Source: an uncultured Clostridia bacterium (lineage in GTDB: Bacteria; Bacillota; Clostridia; TANB77; CAG-508). Taken from it: a DNA stretch of 64,000 nt. Below the pieces are notes generated by a model. That model saw nothing but the letters and a program-made list of their open reading frames with translations. It made no database searches and was not told the origin of the DNA. The translations under genes were made by a program, and so were the position numbers. The stretch covers positions 62,001 through 126,000 of the forward strand of contig CAKPCK010000001.1 of NCBI GenBank assembly GCA_934141555.1, in the 5' to 3' direction. Positions 25,516-32,876 of the stretch are shown here, in pieces (position 1 is the first letter of the stretch; every line of letters begins with the position of its first letter).

Positions 25516-25977
25516 ATGATGACAACAAATGAAAAGAAAAAAATAAATGAATATAGAAAGGCTTTAGCAGAACTTGATGGGATATTTGATAAGTTTGAAA
25601 AAGAAATAAAAAATAAAGTACCAGAAAGTTTTAGAGAATTTGTAAAAGATAAAAAAGATAAAAATTATAAATTTGAATATGATGATTCTAAAGAACTAAA
25701 AGATCAAAACATATTAAGAGAAACTAAAGTCTTATTATCAATAATGTATAGAAGCTATTTTTGTAGTGAAGAAGAAAAAAAGAGATTAGAATTAGAAGAC
25801 GAAAAAGAATTAAAAAGAATTGAAGATGAAATAAGAGAAAAATATAACCCAGATAATATTTTTAAGAAAAAAGAGAATGTTCAAGAAGAAAATAAAGAAG
25901 AATTACAACTTGTCGAAGTAAAAGAAAGTATATTTAAAAAAATTATTAATAAAATAAAAGAAATATTTGTTAGATAG
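25516..25977 (+). CDS. Unknown 153-residue charged helical protein
   Basis: Not recognised. It starts at ATG 25516 (a second ATG follows directly), eight bases after TAGGAGG. The chain is almost entirely lysine- and glutamate-rich helix, likely coiled coil in the middle (EEEKKRLELEDEKELKRIED), and ends with an amphipathic basic segment FKKIINKIKEIFVR that could lie on a membrane. It lies 18 bases after the preceding unknown gene and shares its transcript; the pair converges on murC. Confidence 0.7.
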   Translation: MMTTNEKKKINEYRKALAELDGIFDKFEKEIKNKVPESFREFVKDKKDKNYKFEYDDSKELKDQNILRETKVLLSIMYRSYFCSEEEKKRLELEDEKELKRIEDEIREKYNPDNIFKKKENVQEENKEELQLVEVKESIFKKIINKIKEIFVR

Positions 25978-26019
25978 AAAATAAATTCATATATAAATAA
26001 TAAAGAGAAAGTTTTATAA

Positions 26020-27405
26020 CTATCTCTTTTCAACAATCATAGGTCCTATATTTGTAACAGTTCCAGCTCCTAAAGTAAGAACAATATCATCTTTTTTTAC
26101 ATTTTCTTTTAGATAAGAAGCACATTCTTCAAGAGAAGGAAGATATATAGCATTTTTTCCTAATTCAATTATTTTATTAACTAAATCTTTTGAAGAAATA
26201 TTATAAGTATTAGTTTCTCTTGCTGCATAAATATCTGTAACAATAATATTATCAAATTCAAGTAAAGCATTTGCAAAATCATCTAAAAGATTAAATGTTC
26301 TACTATATGTATGTGGTTGGAATACAACCCAAGATTTATTATATTTTTTATTTTTTAAAGCTTTTGCAGTAGCTTTAACTTCTGTTGGATGATGACCATA
26401 ATCATCATAAACTCTAGCACCATTTAACATACCTTTAAATTCAAATCTTCTATCAGCACCTTTAAATTTATGAATAGCATTTTTTATATCAGTTTTTGAA
26501 ATTCCATAAGTATCACATAACGCAATACAAGCTAAAGCATTTAAAACATTGTGTTTTCCTGGTATAGAAAGTGAAATATGTTCATAAAATTCATTATATT
26601 TATAAACATCAAATTCAGCCATTCCTTCATCATCAAATTTAATATTTTTTGCTTGAAAATCAACATCATCATTTTCGATACCATATTTAATTGCTTGAGC
26701 TTTTGAATAAACAGGTAGATCTAAACAATTATTATCATCAGCATTTATTATTAAATGTCCATCTTCAGGTAGTAATTTTACATATTTTATAAAAGCATTC
26801 TTTATATTTTCTAAATTTTTATAATAATCTAAATGATCATTATCAATGTTTAAAATTATTTCAGATTTTGGACTAAATTTTAAAAAACTCTCAACATATT
26901 CACAAGCTTCTATTATAAAATTTTCACTATTTCCAACTCTATAATTTCCATCAAGTTCTTTTATTATTGCACCAACTTGTATACTTGGATCTCTTAATGC
27001 TTCTAAGAAACATAAAGAAACAAGTGATGTTGTAGTTGTTTTTCCATGTGTTCCTGAAATTGCAATAGTATTTTTATAACATCTTGTAAGTTCACCTAAG
27101 AAATCAGATCTTTCTATAGTAGGAATTCCAAGTTCTTTTGCATGTACAAGTTCTGGATTGTCTGGATGAATTGCGGCTGTATAAACAACACAATCAGCTC
27201 CAATTACATTTTTTGCATCATGACCAACAAACACTTTGATTCCTGCATTTTCTAAAGTATGTAAAATTTCTGAATCAACATTATTGCTTCCAGAAACAGA
27301 AAACCCCCAATTAGCAAGTATTTCTGCAATTCCACTCATGCTAATTCCACCAATTCCTATCATATGTATTTTTTGATATTTTTTAATATTTTCAATATTT
27401 GGCAT
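26020..27405 (-). CDS. murC: UDP-N-acetylmuramate--L-alanine ligase
   Basis: Cytoplasmic ATP-dependent ligase adding the first amino acid, L-alanine, to UDP-MurNAc in peptidoglycan synthesis. The N-terminal nucleotide-binding motif is MIGIGGISMSGIAEIL, the ATP loop SGTHGKTTTTSLVS, and the C-terminal domain carries DDYGHHPTEVKATAKAL, all typical of MurC rather than MurD, E or F. Length 461 is normal. AAGGAGAG lies before the ATG. It is transcribed alone on the minus strand, divergent from spoVG. Confidence 0.97.
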   Translation of the reverse strand: MPNIENIKKYQKIHMIGIGGISMSGIAEILANWGFSVSGSNNVDSEILHTLENAGIKVFVGHDAKNVIGADCVVYTAAIHPDNPELVHAKELGIPTIERSDFLGELTRCYKNTIAISGTHGKTTTTSLVSLCFLEALRDPSIQVGAIIKELDGNYRVGNSENFIIEACEYVESFLKFSPKSEIILNIDNDHLDYYKNLENIKNAFIKYVKLLPEDGHLIINADDNNCLDLPVYSKAQAIKYGIENDDVDFQAKNIKFDDEGMAEFDVYKYNEFYEHISLSIPGKHNVLNALACIALCDTYGISKTDIKNAIHKFKGADRRFEFKGMLNGARVYDDYGHHPTEVKATAKALKNKKYNKSWVVFQPHTYSRTFNLLDDFANALLEFDNIIVTDIYAARETNTYNISSKDLVNKIIELGKNAIYLPSLEECASYLKENVKKDDIVLTLGAGTVTNIGPMIVEKR

Positions 27406-27457
27406 TATAAAATCTCTCCTTGTATTTTCAAAATATATGTCTAAATTATTAGTTCAC

Positions 27458-27486
27458 ATTATATACTTATATAATGCAAATTTCAA
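27458..27486 (-). promoter_or_regulatory. murC promoter
   Basis: On the minus strand TTGAAA (27486-27481), 17-base spacer, TATAAT (27463-27458). Confidence 0.75.
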
Positions 27487-27543
27487 GTTTTTTGAGACAA
27501 TAAATCTAAAAAAAAATAAAATAAAAAATTTTTTTGAAAAAAA

Positions 27544-27571
27544 AGAGGGAAAAAAGAAAATATTGGAGAAT
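27544..27571 (+). promoter_or_regulatory. Sigma-H-like promoter of spoVG
   Basis: AGAGGGAAA (27544-27552) matches the sigma-H -35 pattern RnAGGAwww with one change, and GGAGAAT (27565-27571) matches the -10 pattern RnnGAAT fully, with 12 bases between. spoVG is a classical sigma-H gene in Bacillus. No good sigma-A promoter was seen in the same place. Confidence 0.55.
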
Positions 27572-27636
27572 AATAGACTAGTACATAAGATATAAAACTT
27601 ATTAGTACAAAAAATTTAACAGTGGAGGTGCACACA

Positions 27637-27909
27637 ATGCAAATAACAGACGTACGTTTAAGAAAAGTAAATTCAGAGAACAGAATGAAAGCTGTTGCTT
27701 CTGTAACATTCGATAATGAATTTGTTATCCATGATATCAAAGTTATCGAAAGTCAAAATGGATTATTCATTGCTATGCCAAGCAGAAAAACTCCAAACGG
27801 AGAATTCAAAGACATAGCTCATCCAATCAATGCTGAGACAAGAGAAAAAATTCAAAAAGCTATTTTAGAAGCTTACAACGCTCCTGAAACAGAAGAATCA
27901 GCAGAATAA
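27637..27909 (+). CDS. spoVG: SpoVG, RNA/DNA-binding regulator
   Basis: Small global regulator that affects septation and spore cortex formation in Bacillus and virulence genes in other Firmicutes, binding nucleic acid. The chain opens MQITDVRLRKVNSENRMKAV and contains the strongly conserved IHDIKVIES and FIAMPSRKTPNGEFKDIAHP. The start is ATG 27637, preceded by GGAGGTG; the in-frame GTGs upstream overlap that site. The predicted 90-residue length is normal. A sigma-H-like promoter precedes and a GC-rich terminator follows, so it is monocistronic. Confidence 0.96.
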   Translation: MQITDVRLRKVNSENRMKAVASVTFDNEFVIHDIKVIESQNGLFIAMPSRKTPNGEFKDIAHPINAETREKIQKAILEAYNAPETEESAE

Positions 27910-27924
27910 TATATAAATATTATT

Positions 27925-27951
27925 AAAGCCCCAATTAAGGGGCTTTCTTTT
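27925..27951 (+). terminator. Intrinsic terminator of spoVG
   Basis: AAAGCCCC (27925-27932) pairs with GGGGCTTT (27939-27946), six-base loop, followed by CTTTT. May also stop the convergent gene at 27956. Confidence 0.88.
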
Positions 27952-27955
27952 ATAT

Positions 27956-28201
27956 CTATATAATTTGTTTCCTGATAGAATCAACAATAATACCACAAAT
28001 GACAAATTGTGTAGCAAAAGTAAAACTAGACTTAATTAAAACTTCACCAATATGATAAAATAAGTTAATTCCAAGTAATATGTAAGAAATTAATATTGCA
28101 GATGCAATAATTGCAAGAAATATTGAAAATAATATACCATATTTTATAATTTTATAAGTATCTTTATCTAAATTTTTTAATCCTATAATAATTTTATTCA
28201 T
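27956..28201 (-). CDS. Small membrane protein, unknown
   Basis: An 81-residue chain with two predicted membrane helices (ILFSIFLAIIASAILISYIL and around FTFATQFVICGIIVDSI) and a basic end. AGAAAGGAC precedes the ATG. No family is recognised. It converges on spoVG, whose terminator is immediately beyond its stop, and diverges from radA. Its role is unknown; small two-helix proteins of this type often modulate larger membrane complexes, but nothing here identifies a partner. Confidence 0.65.
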   Translation of the reverse strand: MNKIIIGLKNLDKDTYKIIKYGILFSIFLAIIASAILISYILLGINLFYHIGEVLIKSSFTFATQFVICGIIVDSIRKQII

Positions 28202-28336
28202 GATAAATTTCAGTCCTTTCTGTCTTAAAACAAAGGCAAAATAAAATTAGTTCTTATAATTAATAATAACATCAAAATTTGTCGAAATCAAAGGAAATAA
28301 ATTACAAATAATTACAAACATTTTTTCGAAAATATA

Positions 28337-28365
28337 TTGACTAATAAAAACAAAAAATATATAAT
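28337..28365 (+). promoter_or_regulatory. Promoter of radA-disA
   Basis: TTGACT (28337-28342), 17-base spacer, TATAAT (28360-28365). Confidence 0.75.
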
Positions 28366-28398
28366 TCAAAAAGAAAAATAAGATAGGAATGATGAAAA

Positions 28399-29760
28399 AT
28401 GGCAAAAGCAAAAACAATATTTGTATGTAGTGAATGTGGAAATGAATCACCAAAATGGTTAGGAAAATGTCCAGCATGTAATAGTTGGAATACATTTTAT
28501 GAACAAAAAATAGAGAAATACACAGAAGAAAACAAAATAGAAAAAAAGATAAATAATACCCCAAAACCATTAAACACATATATAGGACAAGAAGCAAATA
28601 GAACCTCAACAGGATATTCAGAATTAGATAGAGTTCTAGGAGGTGGATTAGTAAAAGGCTCATTGATATTATTAGGAGGAGAACCTGGAATAGGAAAATC
28701 AACATTAATATTACAATTATGTGAAAAAGTACAAGGAGAAGGAAAGGTATTATATGTATCTGGAGAAGAATCAGCAGAGCAAATAAAATTAAGAGCAGAT
28801 AGATTAGATGTAAAAAGTGAAGAATTAATGTTTTTAGGAGAAACAGATATAGATATAGTAAAAGAAGCAATATCAGAAATGCAACCAAAATTAGTAATAA
28901 TAGACTCAATACAAACAATGTATTCAGACGAAATAACTGCAGCAGCAGGAAGTGTAAGTCAAGTAAGAGAAATAACAGCACAAATAATGAGAATATGTAA
29001 AGCACAACAAATAACAACAATAATAATAGGACATGTAACAAAAGAAGGAAACATAGCAGGTCCAAGAGTCTTAGAACATATGGTAGATACAGTACTTTAT
29101 TTAGAAGGAGAAAGATATAATACATATAGAATATTAAGAGCAGTAAAAAATAGATTTGGATCAACAAATGAAATAGGAATGTTTGAAATGAGACAAGAAG
29201 GAATGTGTGAAGTAACAAATCCATCAGACATATTAATAACAGAAAGAGAAGATAATCCATCAGGCTCATGTATTATAGCAAGTATAGAAGGAACAAGACC
29301 AATACTAGTAGAAATGCAAGCATTAACATCACAATCAGTATTTGGAATACCAAAAAGAACTGCAAATGGATTTGATTATAACAGATTAGCAGTATTAATT
29401 GCAGTTTTAGAAAAAAGAGCAGGACTAGCATTGGGAGGGCAAGATATTTATTTAAATATAGCAGGTGGAATGAAATTAAATGAACCAGCAGTCGATTTAG
29501 GAATAATAGCAACAGTTGCGTCTGCATATAAAAATGTACCAATTCCACAAAGTACAGTTGTAATGGGAGAAGTAGGTTTAACAGGAGAAGTAAGAAGAAT
29601 TAATTTGATAGAAAAAAGACTCAAAGAAGCAGAAAAGTTAGGATTTAAAACATGTATAATTCCAGAAAATAACAAAAAAAGCTTGAAAGATGAATATAAA
29701 TTAGATATAATAGGTGTGAAAAATATTGGAGAAGCACTAAGAAAATTAGGAATAAAATAA
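28399..29760 (+). CDS. radA: DNA repair protein RadA
   Basis: RecA-related ATPase that processes recombination intermediates by driving branch migration. The N-terminal zinc finger CSECGNESPKWLGKCPAC is complete, followed by Walker A GGEPGIGKST, the family-specific KNRFGS motif (in RAVKNRFGSTNEIG) and a C-terminal Lon-protease-like domain (LGGQDIYLNIAGGMKLNEPA). Length 453 is normal. It is followed 50 bases later by disA, a standard Firmicute pairing that links DNA repair to cyclic di-AMP signalling. A promoter lies at 28337. Confidence 0.97.
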   Translation: MAKAKTIFVCSECGNESPKWLGKCPACNSWNTFYEQKIEKYTEENKIEKKINNTPKPLNTYIGQEANRTSTGYSELDRVLGGGLVKGSLILLGGEPGIGKSTLILQLCEKVQGEGKVLYVSGEESAEQIKLRADRLDVKSEELMFLGETDIDIVKEAISEMQPKLVIIDSIQTMYSDEITAAAGSVSQVREITAQIMRICKAQQITTIIIGHVTKEGNIAGPRVLEHMVDTVLYLEGERYNTYRILRAVKNRFGSTNEIGMFEMRQEGMCEVTNPSDILITEREDNPSGSCIIASIEGTRPILVEMQALTSQSVFGIPKRTANGFDYNRLAVLIAVLEKRAGLALGGQDIYLNIAGGMKLNEPAVDLGIIATVASAYKNVPIPQSTVVMGEVGLTGEVRRINLIEKRLKEAEKLGFKTCIIPENNKKSLKDEYKLDIIGVKNIGEALRKLGIK

Positions 29761-29810
29761 AAACAAAAGATTAGAAAAATAGGCTTTATAGTAGAGAGGA
29801 AGGTTTTTCA

Positions 29811-30881
29811 ATGAAGGCAATAAAAGAAGATCCAATTGCAGAAATTTTAAAGAAAATAGCACCAGGAACACCTATAAGAGAAGGACTAGACAATATATTA
29901 AAAGCAAGAACAGGAGCATTATTATTAATAACAGATAAGCAAGAAGTAATAGATGAAATTGTTGATGGTGGATTTAATATAAATGAAGATTATACATCAT
30001 CAAAATTATATGAATTAGCCAAAATGGATGGTGCAATAATATTAAGTGGAGATATGAAAAAAATATTATTTGCAAATGCACAATTAATACCATCATATCA
30101 AATACCAACAGTTGAAACAGGTACAAGACATAGAACAGCAGAAAGAACAGCAAAACAAACAGGAGAATTAGTTATAAGTATATCTCAAAGAAGAAATATA
30201 ATAACAATTTTCAAAGAAAATTATAGATATATATTAGAAGATACAGATGTAGTATTAAACAAAGCAAATCAAGCAATTCAAACATTAGAAAAATACAGAA
30301 AAGTATATGACAGTAAATTAAGTATTTTAAATGAATATGAGTTTAATGATATTGTAACATTAGATAATGTAATATCTGTAATTCAAAGAGCAGAAATGGT
30401 AAAGAGAATTGTTGAAGAAATAAAAAAGAAAATTTATGAATTAGGTGAGGATGGAAGACTTGTAAGTATGCAGCTAGAAGAGCTAATTGGAGGATTAGAA
30501 AAAGAAGAAATGCAATTAGTTAAAGATTATTTAGTTGCAGAGCCAACACCAGAGGAAATAATTGAACATTTTGAGAATTTAAATCATGAAGAATTGATGA
30601 AACAAAATACTATAGCAAAATTACTTGGATATGAAAGTTTTGAAAACTATGAAGATTTAGCAGTATATCCAAAAGGATATAGAATATTAAATAAAGTACC
30701 AAGAATGCCAAGTTCGATTGTTGATAATTTGGTAAAATCATTTAAATCATTCCAACACATTTTAGTTGCAGATATAAATGATTTAGATAAAGTAGATGGA
30801 ATTGGAGAAGTAAGAGCAGAAGCAATAAAGCAATATTTAAGAAAAATGCAAGAGCAATTTGCTTTTGATAATTTAGTTTAA
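29811..30881 (+). CDS. disA: Diadenylate cyclase DisA, DNA integrity scanning protein
   Basis: DisA makes cyclic di-AMP from two ATP and scans DNA; binding branched structures stops synthesis, reporting damage before sporulation. The cyclase motifs are present: DGA at 73-75 (KMDGAIILS) and RHR at 106-108 (GTRHRTAERTA). A helical spine follows, and the C-terminus carries a helix-hairpin-helix DNA-binding region (DINDLDKVDGIGEVRAEAIK). Length 356 is normal. AGAGAGGAAGG lies ahead of the ATG. It shares a transcript with radA. Confidence 0.96.
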   Translation: MKAIKEDPIAEILKKIAPGTPIREGLDNILKARTGALLLITDKQEVIDEIVDGGFNINEDYTSSKLYELAKMDGAIILSGDMKKILFANAQLIPSYQIPTVETGTRHRTAERTAKQTGELVISISQRRNIITIFKENYRYILEDTDVVLNKANQAIQTLEKYRKVYDSKLSILNEYEFNDIVTLDNVISVIQRAEMVKRIVEEIKKKIYELGEDGRLVSMQLEELIGGLEKEEMQLVKDYLVAEPTPEEIIEHFENLNHEELMKQNTIAKLLGYESFENYEDLAVYPKGYRILNKVPRMPSSIVDNLVKSFKSFQHILVADINDLDKVDGIGEVRAEAIKQYLRKMQEQFAFDNLV

Positions 30882-30911
30882 AAGAAAAATGTGAAATGTT
30901 TTTGAAAAATG

Positions 30912-30940
30912 TTGCAATTTAAATAAATAACATGTATAAT
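30912..30940 (+). promoter_or_regulatory. Promoter of the exported cyclophilin
   Basis: TTGCAA (30912-30917), 17-base spacer, TATAAT (30935-30940). Confidence 0.72.
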
Positions 30941-30975
30941 TAGCTTCGTAAAACACAAAAGGAAGGATTAAAAAA

Positions 30976-31797
30976 ATGAAAAAAATATCAAACATTTTAA
31001 CAATAATAGCATTAATTGTTATTTTAGTATTAATAGGAACAATATCATTTGGATATTACAAAAAAATAACAATGGAAGTAAAAAATCCAATAGTAACAAT
31101 GGAAGTAAAAGACTTTGGAACAATAAAATTAGAATTATATCCAGAAATGGCTCCAGATACAGTTGCTAACTTTATAGCATTAGCAAATCATGGATTTTAT
31201 GATGGATTAAAATTCCATAGAATTGTAAAAGGATTTATGATTCAAGGTGGAGATAGCAATGGAGATGGAACAGGATCACCAGAATTAAGTGATATAGGAT
31301 TAGCAGAGGCTGGAACAGATTCAGATAAAAAATATTGTATAACAGGTGAATTTCTTGCAAACGGATATGAAAACAAAATAAAAAACACTGATGGAGTAAT
31401 TTCAATGGCAAGAGCTGATTATACATCATATTCATCACAATTAACAACAGAAAGTTACAATTCAGCAGGTTCACAATTTTTTATAAATACAGCATCAAAT
31501 TCTTCATTAGATGGAAGTTATGCAACATTTGGAAAAGTAATAGAAGGATTAGATGTAGTACATGCTATTGAAAATGTTGAAGTAAAGGCAACAGCAAAAA
31601 CAACAGATTCAAATTCTGATTCAAGTTCAAATACAGAAGTAAGTACACCAGTAAATGATGTAATAATATCAAGTGTTACAGTTGAAACATATGGAGTTGA
31701 TTATGGAAAACCAAAAACATTAGATGTATGGGATTATTATGATTGGGTATATAAAACATATGGAATTAATTTAAGAGCTTATAATTCAGGAAATTAA
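30976..31797 (+). CDS. Membrane-anchored cyclophilin-type peptidyl-prolyl isomerase
   Basis: Speeds cis-trans isomerisation of proline bonds; the N-terminal membrane segment (ILTIIALIVILVLIGTISFG, no lipobox cysteine) places the domain outside the cell. The cyclophilin fold is clear from FGTIKLELYPEMAPDTVANF, GLKFHRIVKGFMIQGGD and the SAGSQFFINT stretch. A serine/asparagine-rich insertion (near residue 215) interrupts the end of the domain, and about 30 extra aromatic-rich residues follow (DVWDYYDWVYKTYGIN). It is probably an extracellular foldase for secreted proteins. It has its own promoter and terminator. Confidence 0.92.
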   Translation: MKKISNILTIIALIVILVLIGTISFGYYKKITMEVKNPIVTMEVKDFGTIKLELYPEMAPDTVANFIALANHGFYDGLKFHRIVKGFMIQGGDSNGDGTGSPELSDIGLAEAGTDSDKKYCITGEFLANGYENKIKNTDGVISMARADYTSYSSQLTTESYNSAGSQFFINTASNSSLDGSYATFGKVIEGLDVVHAIENVEVKATAKTTDSNSDSSSNTEVSTPVNDVIISSVTVETYGVDYGKPKTLDVWDYYDWVYKTYGINLRAYNSGN

Positions 31798-31803
31798 CAA
31801 AAA

Positions 31804-31849
31804 AAGATTTATAGTAAATTGAAATTCATTACTATAAATCTTCTTTTTT
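31804..31849 (+). terminator. Terminator of the cyclophilin gene
   Basis: AAGATTTATAGT (31804-31815) pairs perfectly with ACTATAAATCTT (31831-31842), followed by CTTTTTT. Confidence 0.85.
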
Positions 31850-31866
31850 ATATATTCAAAATATAT

Positions 31867-31901
31867 AAAGCCTAAAAGTATTTTAAATTTTAGGCTTTTT
31901 T
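31867..31901. terminator. Second hairpin, downstream of the 51-residue minus-strand gene
   Basis: AAAGCCTAAAA (31867-31877) pairs perfectly with TTTTAGGCTTT (31888-31898), T-run on the plus side. It lies immediately past the stop of the small gene at 31904, so it probably ends that transcript and backs up the cyclophilin terminator. Confidence 0.7.
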
Positions 31902-31903
31902 AA

Positions 31904-32059
31904 TTAATTTTTATTAATTTTCTTTTCATTAGGAACAATGATTTTTTTATTGCTTTTTGGCTTTGGAGTTACATCTTTAATATGGTTATAAACACGAGAA
32001 ATATCTAAAGTTGAACCATCGCCATCAACAATTTTTATTTTTTTATTTTCATCTGCCAT
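31904..32059 (-). CDS. Small unknown protein, 51 residues
   Basis: A short minus-strand frame, opening MADENKKIKIVDGDGSTLDI and ending in a lysine-rich tail (KKIIVPNEKKINKN). The ATG at 32059 follows AAAGGATTA, a promoter (TTGCTT, 17 bases, TAATAT) lies upstream at 32129-32101, and a hairpin sits right after the stop. The codons are AT-rich like the host, so unlike the orphans at 347 or 47608 it does not look recently acquired. The chain has no signal peptide or membrane helix. Not recognised; the complete set of signals is the argument that it is real. Confidence 0.6.
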   Translation of the reverse strand: MADENKKIKIVDGDGSTLDISRVYNHIKDVTPKPKSNKKIIVPNEKKINKN

Positions 32060-32100
32060 AATTAATCCTTTCATAAAATAAAGTTTTTTATTTATTTTTT

Positions 32101-32129
32101 ATATTATCATAAAATAGGTAATAAAGCAA
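32101..32129 (-). promoter_or_regulatory. Promoter of the 51-residue gene
   Basis: On the minus strand TTGCTT (32129-32124), 17-base spacer, TAATAT (32106-32101). Confidence 0.5.
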
Positions 32130-32183
32130 GGAAAAAATATTAAAAACATCATTAATATATAAACATAAAATCTGAATTTTTTC

Positions 32184-32212
32184 TTGCAATTTCAACTATA
32201 ATATAGTAAAAT
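32184..32212 (+). promoter_or_regulatory. Promoter of scpB-proS
   Basis: TTGCAA (32184-32189), 17-base spacer, TAAAAT (32207-32212), 23 bases before the scpB start. Confidence 0.6.
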
Positions 32213-32235
32213 ATATAACATATGAAAGAGAGGAA

Positions 32236-32859
32236 ATGCAAGTGACAGATAATCAAAATGAAAATAATAATTATGAACAAATAATTGAAGCAATACTATT
32301 TGCAGCAGGAAGAGTTGTAACAGAACAAGAATTAATGATAGCATTAGAAATAAGTAAAGAAAAAATAGAGAATATAATAAATAAAATGCAAATGAGATAT
32401 GAAAAGAGTGGAATCCTGATTATCAAAGTTGAAAAAGGCTATCAAATGTGCAGTAATCCTAAATATTATGAATATATATATCCAATAATAGATAAGAGAA
32501 ATAAACCTAATTTATCAAATGCAGCATTAGAAACATTAGCAATAATAGCATATAATCCAAGAGCAACAAGGCCAGAAGTTGAAGCGATAAGAGGAGTAAA
32601 TTCAGATGGAACAATTTATAAATTGTTAGAATATGGGTTAATAGAAGATGCAGGAAAAGCAGATTTACCAGGAAGGCCAACAACATATAAAACAACACAG
32701 GAATTTTTAAAAATGTTTGGATATTCAGATTTGAGTAAATTACCAGAATTACCAAGATATAAGTTAGATTCAAATAGACAAATTGTAATAGATGATTTAA
32801 TAGAAAAAGAGGCTCCAATGCCGAGTGAAGGAGAGAAGCAAGAAATAGAAGAAAAATAA
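32236..32859 (+). CDS. scpB: Segregation and condensation protein B
   Basis: Partner of ScpA in the SMC condensin complex; two winged-helix domains that dimerise and bind ScpA. Family signatures are EAILFAAGRVVTEQELMIAL near the start, the ALETLAIIAYNPRATRPEVE segment and GLIEDAGKADLPGRPTTYKT at the second domain. Length 207 is normal, with a short acidic tail. AGAGAGGAA sits directly before ATG 32236. It is followed 17 bases later by proS. The usual neighbour scpA is at 23013, separated by radA, disA, murC and others. Confidence 0.95.
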   Translation: MQVTDNQNENNNYEQIIEAILFAAGRVVTEQELMIALEISKEKIENIINKMQMRYEKSGILIIKVEKGYQMCSNPKYYEYIYPIIDKRNKPNLSNAALETLAIIAYNPRATRPEVEAIRGVNSDGTIYKLLEYGLIEDAGKADLPGRPTTYKTTQEFLKMFGYSDLSKLPELPRYKLDSNRQIVIDDLIEKEAPMPSEGEKQEIEEK

Positions 32860-32876
32860 AATTAAGGAGAGATATA

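Noticed and set aside
28247..29269. 340-codon minus-strand frame across radA
   Set aside because: It encodes a near-pure Leu/Ile/Phe chain, the usual antisense artefact of A-rich genes, and radA is certain.
32090..32235. T-box riboswitch before scpB-proS
   Set aside because: No T-box sequence, specifier stem or terminator/antiterminator pair is seen in the short leader.
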